Source: Opitutaceae bacterium
Lineage (GTDB): Bacteria; Verrucomicrobiota; Verrucomicrobiia; Opitutales; Opitutaceae
Direction: 5' to 3'
Length of the DNA stretch: 64,000 nt
Assembly: GCA_019634615.1 (NCBI GenBank)
Contig: JAHCAZ010000004.1
Location: 62,001 to 126,000, forward strand
This document shows, one piece after another, positions 9,252 to 19,623 of this stretch (position 1 is the first letter of the stretch; each line of letters begins with the position of its first letter). Below the pieces are notes generated by a model. That model did no database searches. It saw nothing but the letters and a program-made list of their open reading frames with translations, and had not been told where the DNA came from. A program made the translations under genes and the position numbers.

Positions 9252-9340
9252 GAACGCTGAACTCTGAACGCCGAGGTGGATCCCGCCGTTCGGCTGGTCA
9301 AAGTCGCCGTTCGCCGTTCAGCGTTCGACATTCAGCGTTT
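9252..9340. repeat. AACGCTGAAC-type inverted repeat, family C, copy 3
   Basis: The left arm has GGAACGCTGAACTCTGAACG (9251-9270) and the right arm GTTCGCCGTTCAGCGTTCGA and TTCAGCGTTTTCC (9309-9342). The right arm overlaps the 3' end of the small leftward gene at 9318-9605, whose last codons and stop are read from the repeat. This suggests the repeat truncated or replaced the original gene end. Confidence 0.75.
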
Positions 9341-9605
9341 TCCGAACCCGCCGCGGGCGCGGCGGCTGGTTCCGGCGGCGCTCGATCGCGCAGGTCTCGT
9401 GGTATTGCACCAGATACTTCAGGTCCTTGAGCGTGAGGCCGGCGACCCACTTCTGGCGCTCGCTGACGGCCAAGCGCCGCAGGTCGTGCAAGGGACAACT
9501 GACCGGATTGGTGAGGTCCACCGGACAGTTGTCCGACAGGAACAGGGCGGTCTGCTCAAGCCGGGCCCGACGCAGGGCCGCGGCACCCAATGCCTTGGTT
9601 TTCAT
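9318..9605 (-). CDS. Small conserved cysteine-containing protein
   Basis: A 95-residue protein starting MKTKALGAAALRRARLEQTA. It has four spaced cysteines in NCPVDLTNPVSCPLHDLR and YHETCAIERR plus one aromatic-rich helix (LTLKDLKYLVQYHETC). The pattern resembles small uncharacterised proteins with CP..CPL..YH.C motifs and may bind metal; no function is known. The last residues (TLNVER) are encoded by a family C repeat. It is divergent from rlmN, whose start lies 121 bp away. Confidence 0.55.
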   Translation of the reverse strand: MKTKALGAAALRRARLEQTALFLSDNCPVDLTNPVSCPLHDLRRLAVSERQKWVAGLTLKDLKYLVQYHETCAIERRRNQPPRPRRVRKTLNVER

Positions 9606-9726
9606 TTGGGGCGGGGATGGAAAGCGGGGATCCCAGACGCCGCGAGTATACGCCCGGTTGGCGCCGTTGGCTCCGCAGATCTTGCGAATTCTGCAAACGG
9701 CCGTGAGCGTTCCCACCTGCCGCAAC

Positions 9727-10800
9727 ATGATCGAGCCCGCCAAACCGCACCCATCTTCCCTCGTCGACCTGTCGGTCGATGAACTGGCGGCGCGTCTCGT
9801 GGCGGCGGGCTTCAAGGCCAGCCATGCCCCGCGGCTCCTGCGCGCCTGCTACGCCGGCGACGATCCGGCCGCGGTGCGCGGGCTGCCCCAAGGTCTGGTC
9901 CGGTGGCTGCAGACCCAACCAGCGGGCCACCCGGCCGACCTCGCCGTCCGCCAGGCCGCCGATGACGGCACGGTCAAGTTGCTGCTCCGGTTGGGCGATG
10001 GGCGGACGGTCGAGTCCGTGCTCATGCCCGATTTCCGCGCCGACCGGGCCGCCGGTTGCCTGTCATCGCAGGTCGGCTGCGCCATGGGCTGCGATTTCTG
10101 CGCGACGACCAAGACCGGCTTCGAGCGCAACCTCACCACCGGCGAGATCGTCGCGCAGTTCATCGCGCTCCGGCGCGAGGCCGCCGCGGCTGGGCGCAAG
10201 CTCCAGACCGTGGTGTTCATGGGGATGGGCGAGCCGATGCTCAACTACGCCGCCGTGATCGAGGCGGTGCGCCGCATCGCCGACAACACCCTCGGCGGGC
10301 TCGGCTGGCGGCAGATCACCGTGTCCACCGTCGGCATCGTCCCGGGCATCGAGGCCCTGACCGACGAGGGCCTGAACGTGCACCTCGCGGTCTCGCTGCA
10401 TGCGCCCGACGACGCCACGCGGGCGCGGCTGCTGCCGATGGGGCGACGTTTCCCGATCGCGGACATCCTCGCCGCCGCCGACCGGTTCCAGGCGAGCCGC
10501 GGCCGACCCGTGACGATCCAGTACTGCCTCCTCGCCGGCGTGAACGACTCGCCCGACCATGCCCGCGCGCTGGCCGCCGTGCTCGACGGTCGTCGGATGC
10601 ACGTGAATCTCCTGCGCTACAACCCGACCGGCCTGAGCCTCCGCGGGATCACCTACCAGCCGGCCTCGGATGAAACCGCCGCGGCCTTCGCCGCGGTGCT
10701 GCACGCCCACAAGGTGGTGGCGCATTTCCGCCGCTCGCGCGGCCCGGATATCGCGGCCGCCTGCGGGCAGCTGCGGGCCCGGAATCAGTCGCCCGTGTAA
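9727..10800 (+). CDS. rlmN: Dual-specificity 23S rRNA/tRNA adenine-C2 methyltransferase, RlmN-type radical SAM enzyme
   Basis: A 357-residue protein, close to the usual length. The radical-SAM cluster motif C-x3-C-x2-C is GCAMGCDFCATT (Cys118, 122, 125). The methyl-carrying Cys346 lies in DIAAACGQL near the C-terminus, and VVFMGMGEPMLNY is the family's SAM-binding segment. The frame is open upstream, but the ATG at 9727 starts the recognisable RlmN N-terminal domain. It methylates A2503 of 23S rRNA and A37 of some tRNAs, supporting accuracy. Its 3' end overlaps the convergent HD-GYP gene by 16 bp. Confidence 0.93.
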   Translation: MIEPAKPHPSSLVDLSVDELAARLVAAGFKASHAPRLLRACYAGDDPAAVRGLPQGLVRWLQTQPAGHPADLAVRQAADDGTVKLLLRLGDGRTVESVLMPDFRADRAAGCLSSQVGCAMGCDFCATTKTGFERNLTTGEIVAQFIALRREAAAAGRKLQTVVFMGMGEPMLNYAAVIEAVRRIADNTLGGLGWRQITVSTVGIVPGIEALTDEGLNVHLAVSLHAPDDATRARLLPMGRRFPIADILAAADRFQASRGRPVTIQYCLLAGVNDSPDHARALAAVLDGRRMHVNLLRYNPTGLSLRGITYQPASDETAAAFAAVLHAHKVVAHFRRSRGPDIAAACGQLRARNQSPV

Positions 10801-12401
10801 CCCGGGATCTTCCGCACATCGACGGCGTCGATCTGGTGCGGGTTCATGAACTCCTTGGCGTAGCGCAGATAGACGCGGTCGCGGATGAAGATGTCGAAGA
10901 GGTCAGGGTCGATGTGCCCGGCGAGCTTCAGCTTGCCGAGGATCTGCAGCGACTCAGTCAGCGTCTTGCCCTCCTTGTAGGGCCGATCGCGGGCGGTCAG
11001 CGCCTCGAAGATGTCGGCGATGCCCATGATGCGAGCCTGCACCGACATCTGCTCGCGCTTCAGGCCGCGCGGATAGCCGGTGCCGTCCATGCGCTCATGA
11101 TGGCCGCCGGCGTATTCGGGGACGTTGCGCAGGTGGCGCGGCCAGGGCAGCGCCTCGAGCATCTCGATGGTGACATTGATGTGATGATTGATGATCTCGC
11201 GCTCGGCCTGGGTCAGCGTGCCCGAGTGGATCGTAAGGTTGTGGATCTCGTCTTCGGTGAGGCAGTCGCCTTCACGGCCATCGGGTCCGCGCCAGCGGTA
11301 CTTGCGGGCGATGGCGAGGACCCGCTCGCAGTCGCCTGGGTGCATGGCCTCGCTGCCGATGTTGCACCGGCGGAGAAAATCCCGGTCCTCGTCGATCGCG
11401 CGCAACCGGGCGGCGATGTCCTCGCGGCTCCCCTGCCCGCGCAGCGCCGCCAGCTCGGCATCACGCTTGATGACCTCGAAGCGCGTGTCGATCAGCTCGA
11501 TGCGATCATGGATGGTCTGCAGCTTGGTGGCCTTGTCGACGATGTGCACCGGGGTCGTGACCTTGCCGCAGTCGTGCAGCAGCCCGGCGATCTTGAGCTC
11601 GTAGCGGTCCTTGTCGGTCATCTGCCAGCCGGCCAGTGGGCCCTTGGTCGTGGCGTTGGCCGCCTCGGCGAGCATCATCGTCAGCACCGGCACGCGGGCG
11701 CAGTGGCCGCCGGTGTACGGCGACTTTTCGTCGATCGCCTTGTTGATGAGGTTGATGAACGACTCGAAAAGGTTCTCCAACTGCAGGAGGAGCAGCCGGT
11801 TGGTCAGCGCCATCGCCGCCTGCGAGGCCAGCGACTCGGCCAGGTGGATGTCGGTCTCGCTGAACGCGACGACGGCCCCGGTGGCGCGGTCCTTGGCGTT
11901 GATGAGCTGGAGCACGCCGATGATCTCGTCCTCGTGGTCCTTCATCGGCACGGTCAGGAAGGACTGCGAGCGGTAGCCGGTCTGCCGGTCGAAGGCCTTG
12001 GTGCCGGAGAAATCGAACTCGCGGGCCGCGTAGGCATCGGCGATGGCCACGGTGCGCTCGTTCAGCACCGCGTAGGCCGCGACCATCGAGGTGTTGCCGC
12101 CGCCGGTGGCGTCCCGCAACGGGAGCGGCTCGAAGGGGATCTTCACGCCGGTGGTGCCGCCCATCGCGATGCCCAGCGTGTCGTTGCGGATGATCTCGAA
12201 GCGCAGGGCGTCCTGCGGCGTGAGGATGCGGCGATAGAGCGTTCCGCCGTCGGCATTGGTGATCTGTTTCGCCGCGAGCAGGATGGCCTCGAGCAGGCGG
12301 TCGAGGTTCTTCTCCTGCGAGAGCGCGATGCCGATCCGGTTCAATTCCGCCAGGCGACGAACCAGGTCATCCGTCGGCTCTGGGCGGGGGGCGGCATCCA
12401 T
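10785..12401 (-). CDS. GAF-domain HD-GYP phosphodiesterase
   Basis: A 538-residue cytoplasmic protein. Residues about 10-195 form a GAF domain (LNRIGIALSQEKNLDRLLEA onward, with TVPMKDHEDEIIGVLQLINA). The HD-GYP domain follows: AGLLHDCGKVTTPVHIVDK holds the HD pair, and GGHHERMDGTGYPRGL matches the HHE..DG.GYP signature. Such enzymes hydrolyse cyclic-di-GMP; the GAF domain probably senses a small ligand. An insert of about 100 residues after the HD motif (ELIDTRFEVIKRDAELAALR onward) is longer than in minimal HD-GYP domains. No cyclase gene is adjacent. Confidence 0.9.
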   Translation of the reverse strand: MDAAPRPEPTDDLVRRLAELNRIGIALSQEKNLDRLLEAILLAAKQITNADGGTLYRRILTPQDALRFEIIRNDTLGIAMGGTTGVKIPFEPLPLRDATGGGNTSMVAAYAVLNERTVAIADAYAAREFDFSGTKAFDRQTGYRSQSFLTVPMKDHEDEIIGVLQLINAKDRATGAVVAFSETDIHLAESLASQAAMALTNRLLLLQLENLFESFINLINKAIDEKSPYTGGHCARVPVLTMMLAEAANATTKGPLAGWQMTDKDRYELKIAGLLHDCGKVTTPVHIVDKATKLQTIHDRIELIDTRFEVIKRDAELAALRGQGSREDIAARLRAIDEDRDFLRRCNIGSEAMHPGDCERVLAIARKYRWRGPDGREGDCLTEDEIHNLTIHSGTLTQAEREIINHHINVTIEMLEALPWPRHLRNVPEYAGGHHERMDGTGYPRGLKREQMSVQARIMGIADIFEALTARDRPYKEGKTLTESLQILGKLKLAGHIDPDLFDIFIRDRVYLRYAKEFMNPHQIDAVDVRKIPGYTGD

Positions 12402-12470
12402 GAACGGCGACTAAAACAGGCGTCGGCCGGGATTCAATCACGCTTCCGTGGGTAGATGTACGGGTTCATG

Positions 12471-12551
12471 GGTAGCGTCCGGCCTCCGGACGGACGGTTT
12501 GTCCACCGCATGCGGTCATCGCTCCGCCCGTCCGGAGGCCGGGCGCTACCC
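12471..12551. repeat. 81-bp palindromic repeat, family B, copy 2
   Basis: It opens GGTAGCGTCCGGCCTCCGGA and closes CCGGAGGCCGGGCGCTACCC, nearly identical in the arms to the copy at 4904-4983, with a central segment that differs (TTGTCCACCGCATGCGGTC against TTGCGCTACCGCCGGCGGTC). It separates the sialidase-SGNH gene end from the start of the HD-GYP gene. High arm identity with a variable loop fits a palindromic element maintained for its structure. Confidence 0.85.
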
Positions 12552-12575
12552 AAAAACCAAGCAAGGGCGCGGCGG

Positions 12576-14252
12576 CTAGTCGCCGACCTTCAGGAGTTCG
12601 GGCACCAGTAACTTTGCGACCAACTCATGGCCCGCGTCGGCCGGGTGCAGCAGATCCGGGAGCAACAGTTCCGCGGGGTTCGGGTGCGCCGCGTAGGCGG
12701 CGTTGACGTCGACGAGGGGCACCTGCTCGTTGGCGGCGATCTCGCGGATGAGGTCGTTGTAGCGGTCGAGATGCAGCCGGTTGAAGCCCTCAGGGTCGTT
12801 CACGTCGTAAGGCGGACGCCCATAGAGATCGCGGTAGGTCTGGCTCCAGTAGATGCGGTTGGTCGTCATCAGGACGACGGCCACGCGGCGACGCCGCAGC
12901 TCGCGCACCATCTGCCGCAGGTTGGCGGCAAACTCGGCCGGTGGCACGCGCGGTCCCGCGGCTGGCGGATCCTGCCAGACGTCCACCGCGGCATCGTTGA
13001 TGCCGAACTGGAGCACGACGATGCGGGGACTGAGCGCGAGCACGTCGCGCTCGAAGCGGGCGAGCGCGTTGCGGGTCGAGTCGCCGCCAATGCCTTGGTT
13101 GGCGATGGCCAGCGTCGAACCCGCTTCCTCCAGGGCCTTTTGCACGCGCACGGAATACGGCTCCTTCACGAGCCCCGGCCGCCGCGCGGTCGTCGAATCC
13201 CCGAACATGATCGCCACGGGCGGCACGGGGATGGAGCCGCGCGGCAGGTCCGCCTGCGCGAGGCGGATCCGCACGTCGCCCTGCATCGTGGTGATCCAGA
13301 ACTCGCCCGGGCGCGGCTCGAAGAGATAGGGGTATGCCACCCGCCACCAATGGTTCGCCGGCCGGGCCTGCGGGTAGTCGGCGGCGACGATGCATGCCGG
13401 CGACCAAGTCCGGGCGTCGTCCGTGGAGATCGCCAGCGCGAGCTCGTCGCGCTTCGCCGGGTCGCGCGGGTCGTGGCGCGGCGGGGCGTTCCAGAGCAGG
13501 GCGACCGCGCCGTCGGCCAGCCGGTAAAGCTGCGGGCAGCAGGTGACGGTGGGGATCGTGGTCGCCTGGAAATCCGTCCACGTCAGCCCGCCGTCGGCCG
13601 AGACCGCCTCGTACAGGAAGCCGGTCTCATTGCGGATGAGCAGGTAAAGCGAGCCGTCACGCCGCTCGAGGACGGTGCCCTCGCAGGACCCGGCGTGGTC
13701 GTGGCAGCCCTGCCCGATGTCGAGCAGGTTGCTGCGCTGCCAGGTGACGCCGTCGTCGTCGCTGACGAACGTGAAGGTCGCATGCCGCCACGTGGGCGCG
13801 ATCTCCTGCGCCACGAGCACGAGCCGGCCGCCGCGCAGCTGGATGAACGAGTGCAGGCACCCGCACCAGACCCGGTTCAGCAACACCGGTTCGTCCCAGG
13901 TGCGGCCGCCGTCATGGCTACGGCTGACATACGTGGGCAGGACCCATTGCGCGAGCTCTGGCGCTCCCCCGCCCCACTTGAAACCGGGCGGGTGCCGCAT
14001 CTCCACGCGATTGACCCACGCGGCGATGATCGTGCCGGCGCGCGTGCACAGGAGCGCCCGCTCGATGCTCGTCTCGAAGCGCGCCGGTTCGCGAAAAAGC
14101 GGATACGCGGTCCACGTGCCCCCCTCATCCCGGCTCACGTGGGCCTGCCGCGCATCGAAGCAGACAATCGCGCCGGTCGGGTGGCGCACGAATGGACCCT
14201 GATGATCGAACGGCAGCCGCGTCGCTGCCGGGTGGAGCTGGACTTGGGGCAT
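12576..14252 (-). CDS. Sialidase-like beta-propeller fused to SGNH/GDSL hydrolase
   Basis: A 558-residue two-domain protein. Residues about 10-335 form a BNR/sialidase-type propeller with Asp-box motifs (SRDEGGTW, SHDGGRTW, SDDDGVTW, SADGGLTW, STDDARTW). Residues about 345-558 are an SGNH hydrolase: block I FGDSTT with nucleophile Ser353, block II NQGIGGDSTRNAL, block III QFGIND, and block V DLLHP with the Asp/His pair. A glycan-releasing module joined to an esterase would suit removal of acetylated sugars. No signal peptide is evident. A GTG at 14285 just after the preceding stop is an alternative start. Confidence 0.8.
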   Translation of the reverse strand: MPQVQLHPAATRLPFDHQGPFVRHPTGAIVCFDARQAHVSRDEGGTWTAYPLFREPARFETSIERALLCTRAGTIIAAWVNRVEMRHPPGFKWGGGAPELAQWVLPTYVSRSHDGGRTWDEPVLLNRVWCGCLHSFIQLRGGRLVLVAQEIAPTWRHATFTFVSDDDGVTWQRSNLLDIGQGCHDHAGSCEGTVLERRDGSLYLLIRNETGFLYEAVSADGGLTWTDFQATTIPTVTCCPQLYRLADGAVALLWNAPPRHDPRDPAKRDELALAISTDDARTWSPACIVAADYPQARPANHWWRVAYPYLFEPRPGEFWITTMQGDVRIRLAQADLPRGSIPVPPVAIMFGDSTTARRPGLVKEPYSVRVQKALEEAGSTLAIANQGIGGDSTRNALARFERDVLALSPRIVVLQFGINDAAVDVWQDPPAAGPRVPPAEFAANLRQMVRELRRRRVAVVLMTTNRIYWSQTYRDLYGRPPYDVNDPEGFNRLHLDRYNDLIREIAANEQVPLVDVNAAYAAHPNPAELLLPDLLHPADAGHELVAKLLVPELLKVGD

Positions 14253-14289
14253 GGGGAAGACAGGCGCAGGCTCGCCTCGCCGCACTCGG

Positions 14290-15696
<1,407 letters not shown>

Positions 15697-15767
15697 GCGT
15701 TGGTAGTCGCGGCGGTCCCGGCAAATTGGCTCTGGCGAAACCGCCTGCGCCGGCTTTGTTAGGCCAC

Positions 15768-16538
15768 ATGCTCGCGTGGTCAATGAACTTGTTCCGCATC
15801 CGGGGGATCCAACTCGCGGTGCACTTCAGTTTCTTCCTCCTCCTCGCCTACGTGGGCTTCGAGGGCTGGCAGGAAGAAGGCCTCGGCGGCCTGGGCTGGA
15901 ACGTGGTCACGCTCGTGGCGTTTTTCACCTGCGTGGTCCTGCACGAACTCGGGCACTCGTTCGTCGCGATGCACTACGGGATCGGGGTGCGGCGCATTCT
16001 GCTGATGCCGATCGGCGGCATGGCGGAGATGGACGGGATCCCGCGGCAGCCGCGACGCGAGTTTCTGATGACCCTGGCCGGGCCGGCCGTGAATTTCGTC
16101 CTCGTCGGCCTCCTCTGGCCGATCGTCCAGACCCTGCCCGACGAGGTGCCGCTGTATTCCCTGTCGGGCCTCGTCTTCCAGCTCTACATCGCGAACATCG
16201 TGATGGGCGTCTTCAACCTCGTGCCGGTCTTCCCGATGGACGGCGGTCGCATTTTCCGCGCGCTCCTGGCCACGCGGCTCAACTACCTCCGCGCCACGTG
16301 GTGGGCCGCGACGGTCGGCAAGGTGCTCTCGCTCGCCGGCATGCTCCTGATGTTCTTCTGGCTCGAGCACTACCTCGGCGCCCTGCTCTTTCTCTTCATC
16401 TTCATGGCCGGGGACGCCGAGTACCAGGCCGTCCGTCGCCGCGAGCTCGAGGACGCCCACTGGCGCGCGCTGCTGGCGCGGATCTACGGCCCGCCGCCGG
16501 TGGAACCGCCGCTGCTGGACGGACGCCGGGAGTACTAG
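15768..16538 (+). CDS. Site-2 protease family zinc metalloprotease (M50)
   Basis: A 256-residue integral membrane protein. The zinc site HELGH (residues 59-63) lies in a transmembrane helix ([20 protein letters not shown]), and the third ligand motif is [13 protein letters not shown] near residue 155. Its topology matches the short S2P/SpoIVFB-like group without PDZ or CBS domains. Such proteases cleave membrane-embedded substrates, often anti-sigma factors or signal peptides; the target is unknown. The gene is divergent from the NtrC-type regulator. A second ATG at 15783 ([10 protein letters not shown]) is an equally good start. Confidence 0.88.
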   Translation: MLAWSMNLFRIRGIQLAVHFSFFLLLAYVGFEGWQEEGLGGLGWNVVTLVAFFTCVVLHELGHSFVAMHYGIGVRRILLMPIGGMAEMDGIPRQPRREFLMTLAGPAVNFVLVGLLWPIVQTLPDEVPLYSLSGLVFQLYIANIVMGVFNLVPVFPMDGGRIFRALLATRLNYLRATWWAATVGKVLSLAGMLLMFFWLEHYLGALLFLFIFMAGDAEYQAVRRRELEDAHWRALLARIYGPPPVEPPLLDGRREY

Positions 16539-16546
16539 CGGCGCCT

Positions 16547-17005
16547 TCAGCGGTCGAGGCCCGGCAACGCTGGCGACCAAGCACCGTTGTGCTGGACCAG
16601 GACCGTGCCGAGTCCGCGGCGCACCCGCCAGAGCTGGCGCGGCTCCCGGCGCGCGGCGGCCACGATCGCCGCGATCTCCCGCAGGGTGCGGCCGCTCAGG
16701 TCCCGGCCATTGAGGCCCAGGAGGACATCATGGGGCAGCAAGGCCGACTCGGCCCCGGCCTCGGTGGCGATGACGCGCAGCACCCGGGCCTCGATCACCG
16801 GATCGTCGCACGGATCGAACAGGCGGGTTCCGCTGAGGATAAACCGCACCTCGATGGTCGCATCCGCGGCGCGAACCGTGACAGGCGCGAGCCGGACAAC
16901 CGGCTCCTCCACCCTGCCCGGCACCGGCAGCGCGCCGGCGAGCGCGATCGTCACTGCCATGAGCAGACGAGGGAGCCGCCATGGGAGATTCGAGACCGGG
17001 TTCAT
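16547..17005 (-). CDS. Secreted PDZ-like domain protein
   Basis: A 152-residue protein starting MNPVSNLPWRLPRLLMAVTI, a basic N-terminus with a hydrophobic stretch and an ALAGALP cleavage region, so probably exported. The C-terminal half contains HDVLLGLNGRDLSGRTLREI, which matches the carboxylate-loop and D-x-L-x-x-x-N-G pattern of PDZ domains. No protease domain is present, so it is more likely an adaptor. Its ATG overlaps the stop of the upstream lipoprotein gene by 4 bp, making it last gene of the sigma/FecR/STN unit. Confidence 0.65.
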   Translation of the reverse strand: MNPVSNLPWRLPRLLMAVTIALAGALPVPGRVEEPVVRLAPVTVRAADATIEVRFILSGTRLFDPCDDPVIEARVLRVIATEAGAESALLPHDVLLGLNGRDLSGRTLREIAAIVAAARREPRQLWRVRRGLGTVLVQHNGAWSPALPGLDR

Positions 17006-17544
17006 GTTTCCGAGGGGTTCTGCACGATGCGCGCAACCGCGCCGTCGACAAAAGTGATGGCAAGCGTGACCGGCGGCACGTCCGGTTCGCCGCCCGTGCC
17101 GGAAGGGCGCACCGGCGCAGCGGTTGAGCCTGCCGGATCCTGGCGGAGGCTCGCGGATCTTGGGCCCGTGAAGGCCGGTTCGCTTGAACCAAAGACCCGG
17201 CCGGCCGCCGCGCCGGGCTGATGGCGTGAACGCGTGGAATAGAGCGGTCGGCCATCCACCTGCGCGCTGAGGTAAAAGTTCCGATAGGTCCAAAGGCATT
17301 CGTTGCCGTCGGCTGACGCCTCGATCGAGTCCGGCCGGCCCAGCGCGATATAGACCATTTCCAGCGAATAGCCCTGGTCGACCAAGCCCCGGCTGATGTC
17401 TGCCTGCTGCGCGGACGGCAGCCGCGCGAACGACGCGGCGCGCTCCGCCGCCCGCTCGGCCTGGGGCGTCGTCGTGCAGCCGCCGCCCGCCAGAGCGGCC
17501 AACGCCAAGGCCACCGTTGTGCGCAGGGATCCGCCTGTCTTCAT
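17002..17544 (-). CDS. Putative lipoprotein with SmpA/OmlA-like segment
   Basis: A 180-residue protein with a lipoprotein signal peptide: MKTGGSLRTTVALALAALAG then a GGC lipobox (Cys23). Residues about 45-80 (ISRGLVDQGYSLEMVYIALG, RPD) resemble the SmpA/BamE-type segment where small outer-membrane lipoproteins fold. The middle is low-complexity and Pro/Ser-rich; the end (PPVTLAITFVDGAVARIVQN) forms predicted strands. Its start overlaps the STN gene stop by 4 bp. A role in envelope assembly or sensing with its neighbours is inferred only from context. Confidence 0.7.
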   Translation of the reverse strand: MKTGGSLRTTVALALAALAGGGCTTTPQAERAAERAASFARLPSAQQADISRGLVDQGYSLEMVYIALGRPDSIEASADGNECLWTYRNFYLSAQVDGRPLYSTRSRHQPGAAAGRVFGSSEPAFTGPRSASLRQDPAGSTAAPVRPSGTGGEPDVPPVTLAITFVDGAVARIVQNPSET

Positions 17545-19517
17545 GGCGCCGGTGCCGCTGCTTCAGCCAACGCCGTCAGGAGGCGCTCGAAGCGCTGGCG
17601 CTCCTTGGCGTCGGTCGCGAAATCGAGTCCCTTCTCCGCCAACGCCTTGGCCTCCGCCGGGCGGCCATGGAGGGAATTCAACAACGCGGCCGAGTAACGG
17701 AGCCGCAGGTCGCGGGGAAAACGGCGCAGGCCGGCCGTCAACACATCGAGCTGCGCCGGGGTGAGGCCGCCGTCGGTGCGGAGCCAGATGTCGGCGATAA
17801 GCTCATAACCCTCGGCGAGCACTGGCTTCTGCCGCAGCGCCGACGCGAGGGGCCCGAGCACACGCCCGGCCTGCCCGGCGCCCAGGCGGCCGTCGCCGGC
17901 CTCGGCCAGCACCTCCTGGTAATAAATGCGCGCCAGTTCGTAGTAGGCTCGCGGATGGATCACCTTCGCGGCCACGGCGGCCTCGAGGAAGGGCCGTGCC
18001 GCGGGATCGTCGCCGGCTTCGCACTCGGTCAGGCCGAGTTCCGCGAGCAGCCGGGGATCGCGCTCGCCCTTGTCGTAGGCCCGGCGGAGCGTCTGCCGGG
18101 CCTGCGCGAGATAACGCGGCGTGAGTTCCGGGCAGTTGCGGCGGACAAAGGGGATCTCCATGCGGTCGAGGCGACCTTTGAGCCGGCCGATCTCCCCACC
18201 GCTCGCGTCGCGCAACTTGGCGGTGGGCGGTTCGTAAACCGTGGGCGTGCTCAGGTAACACTGCCGCTTGATCGCGACCTGAAGGTAATCGCGCAACATG
18301 CCCTCCATTTTCCCGTAGCCCGAACCGAAGCACGCCTCGAACCGCGCCTCGGTCGCCGGTTCCGCCGTTGTTTCCCGCACAAATCGCCACAGCGCCTCGC
18401 GCCGCGGGTGCGCGCCGTCGCCGTCCAGCGCCCAGCGGATGAAGAGCGCCGCCTGGGCCTGCCACCGCGCCACCTGGGCCGCGTCGCCGCCCGCCGGCGG
18501 CCCGGCGAACAGCTGGGCCAGCGGCAGGAACGCCACCTCCTTCAACGGATCCTTGCGGAGCTCCTCGGTCTCCGCGGGCGAGGACCAAACGACCGGCCGG
18601 AGCGCGATGACGCCCTCGGGCAGCGGCGGATCGACAACCTCGCTCATGGACGGCGAGCGCCCGGGCGGCGCCGACTCGAGGATCGCTTGGTCGTAGAGGG
18701 CGCACATCCCCTCGACGAACCACGCCGGGGGCGTCGGCGTGCGCGCACTCACGAGGTAGCGGAAGTACTCGGGCGCGATCGTGAGCCGGCCGCGGCTGAA
18801 GTTCAGGTCGTCGATGATGAAGAACATCGCCACGGCGTCGCGATCGCTGAACCGGTAGTTCGAGAGGCCGTTGATGACCCAGTTGTCCGCGCCGGCGCGG
18901 TGCTTGTCCAATTCCTTGGTCAGCTCGCGCGCCATCCCGGGTTGCAGCGACGCCTCGAAGAGCACGTAGGTGATCGGGAGGTCGAGCTGGACCTGAAACT
19001 CCTCCGGCAGCAGGACGGAAAGGGTGTTTCGGAGCCGGAAGTGATGATTGAGGAGCAGGCGCGTCGAGGCGTCGGAACAGAGCGAGAGCACCTCGACCCC
19101 CGGCAAGGCTGCGTACTGCCAGGGCAACGGGATGTTCGGCGCCTCCACGAGGTACGGCGGGAGCTCCACGACGTAGTCATTCCGGGCATCGGCCGGTTTG
19201 ACCAGGAGCGCACCCGTCTGCGCGTCGCGCACTGCCACCAAGCCCGAGCCGGTCAGCATCGCCGTCAGGGCTTCGAATGGCCGGTACTCGCCCTTGACCG
19301 CCTGGGTGTGGACGCCGCGGATCAAATCGGTCGCGAAAACGGCGGGCTGGCTTGATTGCCGTGCGAAGCGCTCCAGCGTCCGCTCCGCCCGGCCGGCCGG
19401 GATGTCGAAGGCCTGGACCGCTTCCTGCGCCGCGAGCGAAGCGACCCAAGCCAGCAGGAATAGCATGAGACAAAGGCCGGACCGGTTGGCCAGGGGGCGG
19501 ACGAGGCGGAAAGACAT
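17541..19517 (-). CDS. Exported STN-domain protein with degenerate peptidase-like and TPR-like regions
   Basis: A 658-residue exported protein. After a signal peptide (GLCLMLFLLAWVASLAAQ) comes an STN domain, residues about 35-115 (FDIPAGRAERTLERFARQ, then GEYRPFEALTAMLTGSGLVA), the module that receives signals in TonB-linked transducers. The middle has TPPAWFVEGMCALYDQAI, the PxWxxEGxAxxY segment that follows HExxH in gluzincin-type peptidases, but no HExxH is present, so this may be a pseudo-enzyme. From about 475 on, Ala-rich helices with RAYYELARIYYQEV and RLRYSAALLNSLHGRPAEAK suggest TPRs. It lies directly after sigma and fecR, where a TonB receptor is usual. Confidence 0.7.
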   Translation of the reverse strand: MSFRLVRPLANRSGLCLMLFLLAWVASLAAQEAVQAFDIPAGRAERTLERFARQSSQPAVFATDLIRGVHTQAVKGEYRPFEALTAMLTGSGLVAVRDAQTGALLVKPADARNDYVVELPPYLVEAPNIPLPWQYAALPGVEVLSLCSDASTRLLLNHHFRLRNTLSVLLPEEFQVQLDLPITYVLFEASLQPGMARELTKELDKHRAGADNWVINGLSNYRFSDRDAVAMFFIIDDLNFSRGRLTIAPEYFRYLVSARTPTPPAWFVEGMCALYDQAILESAPPGRSPSMSEVVDPPLPEGVIALRPVVWSSPAETEELRKDPLKEVAFLPLAQLFAGPPAGGDAAQVARWQAQAALFIRWALDGDGAHPRREALWRFVRETTAEPATEARFEACFGSGYGKMEGMLRDYLQVAIKRQCYLSTPTVYEPPTAKLRDASGGEIGRLKGRLDRMEIPFVRRNCPELTPRYLAQARQTLRRAYDKGERDPRLLAELGLTECEAGDDPAARPFLEAAVAAKVIHPRAYYELARIYYQEVLAEAGDGRLGAGQAGRVLGPLASALRQKPVLAEGYELIADIWLRTDGGLTPAQLDVLTAGLRRFPRDLRLRYSAALLNSLHGRPAEAKALAEKGLDFATDAKERQRFERLLTALAEAAAPAP

Positions 19518-19623
19518 GGCGTTTGATATCTAGACCGACGGCGCGAGGCAAATAGCTACAAGAATTGCAGCCGAGCCGCCACCGTCCCCGTCAGGGCCCA
19601 AGTCCGCCCCGCCCCCTGGCGAA

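Noticed and set aside
17517..19355. Long plus-strand frame opposite the STN-domain gene
   Set aside because: Shadow of a coherent minus-strand gene that is coupled to its neighbours by start/stop overlaps.
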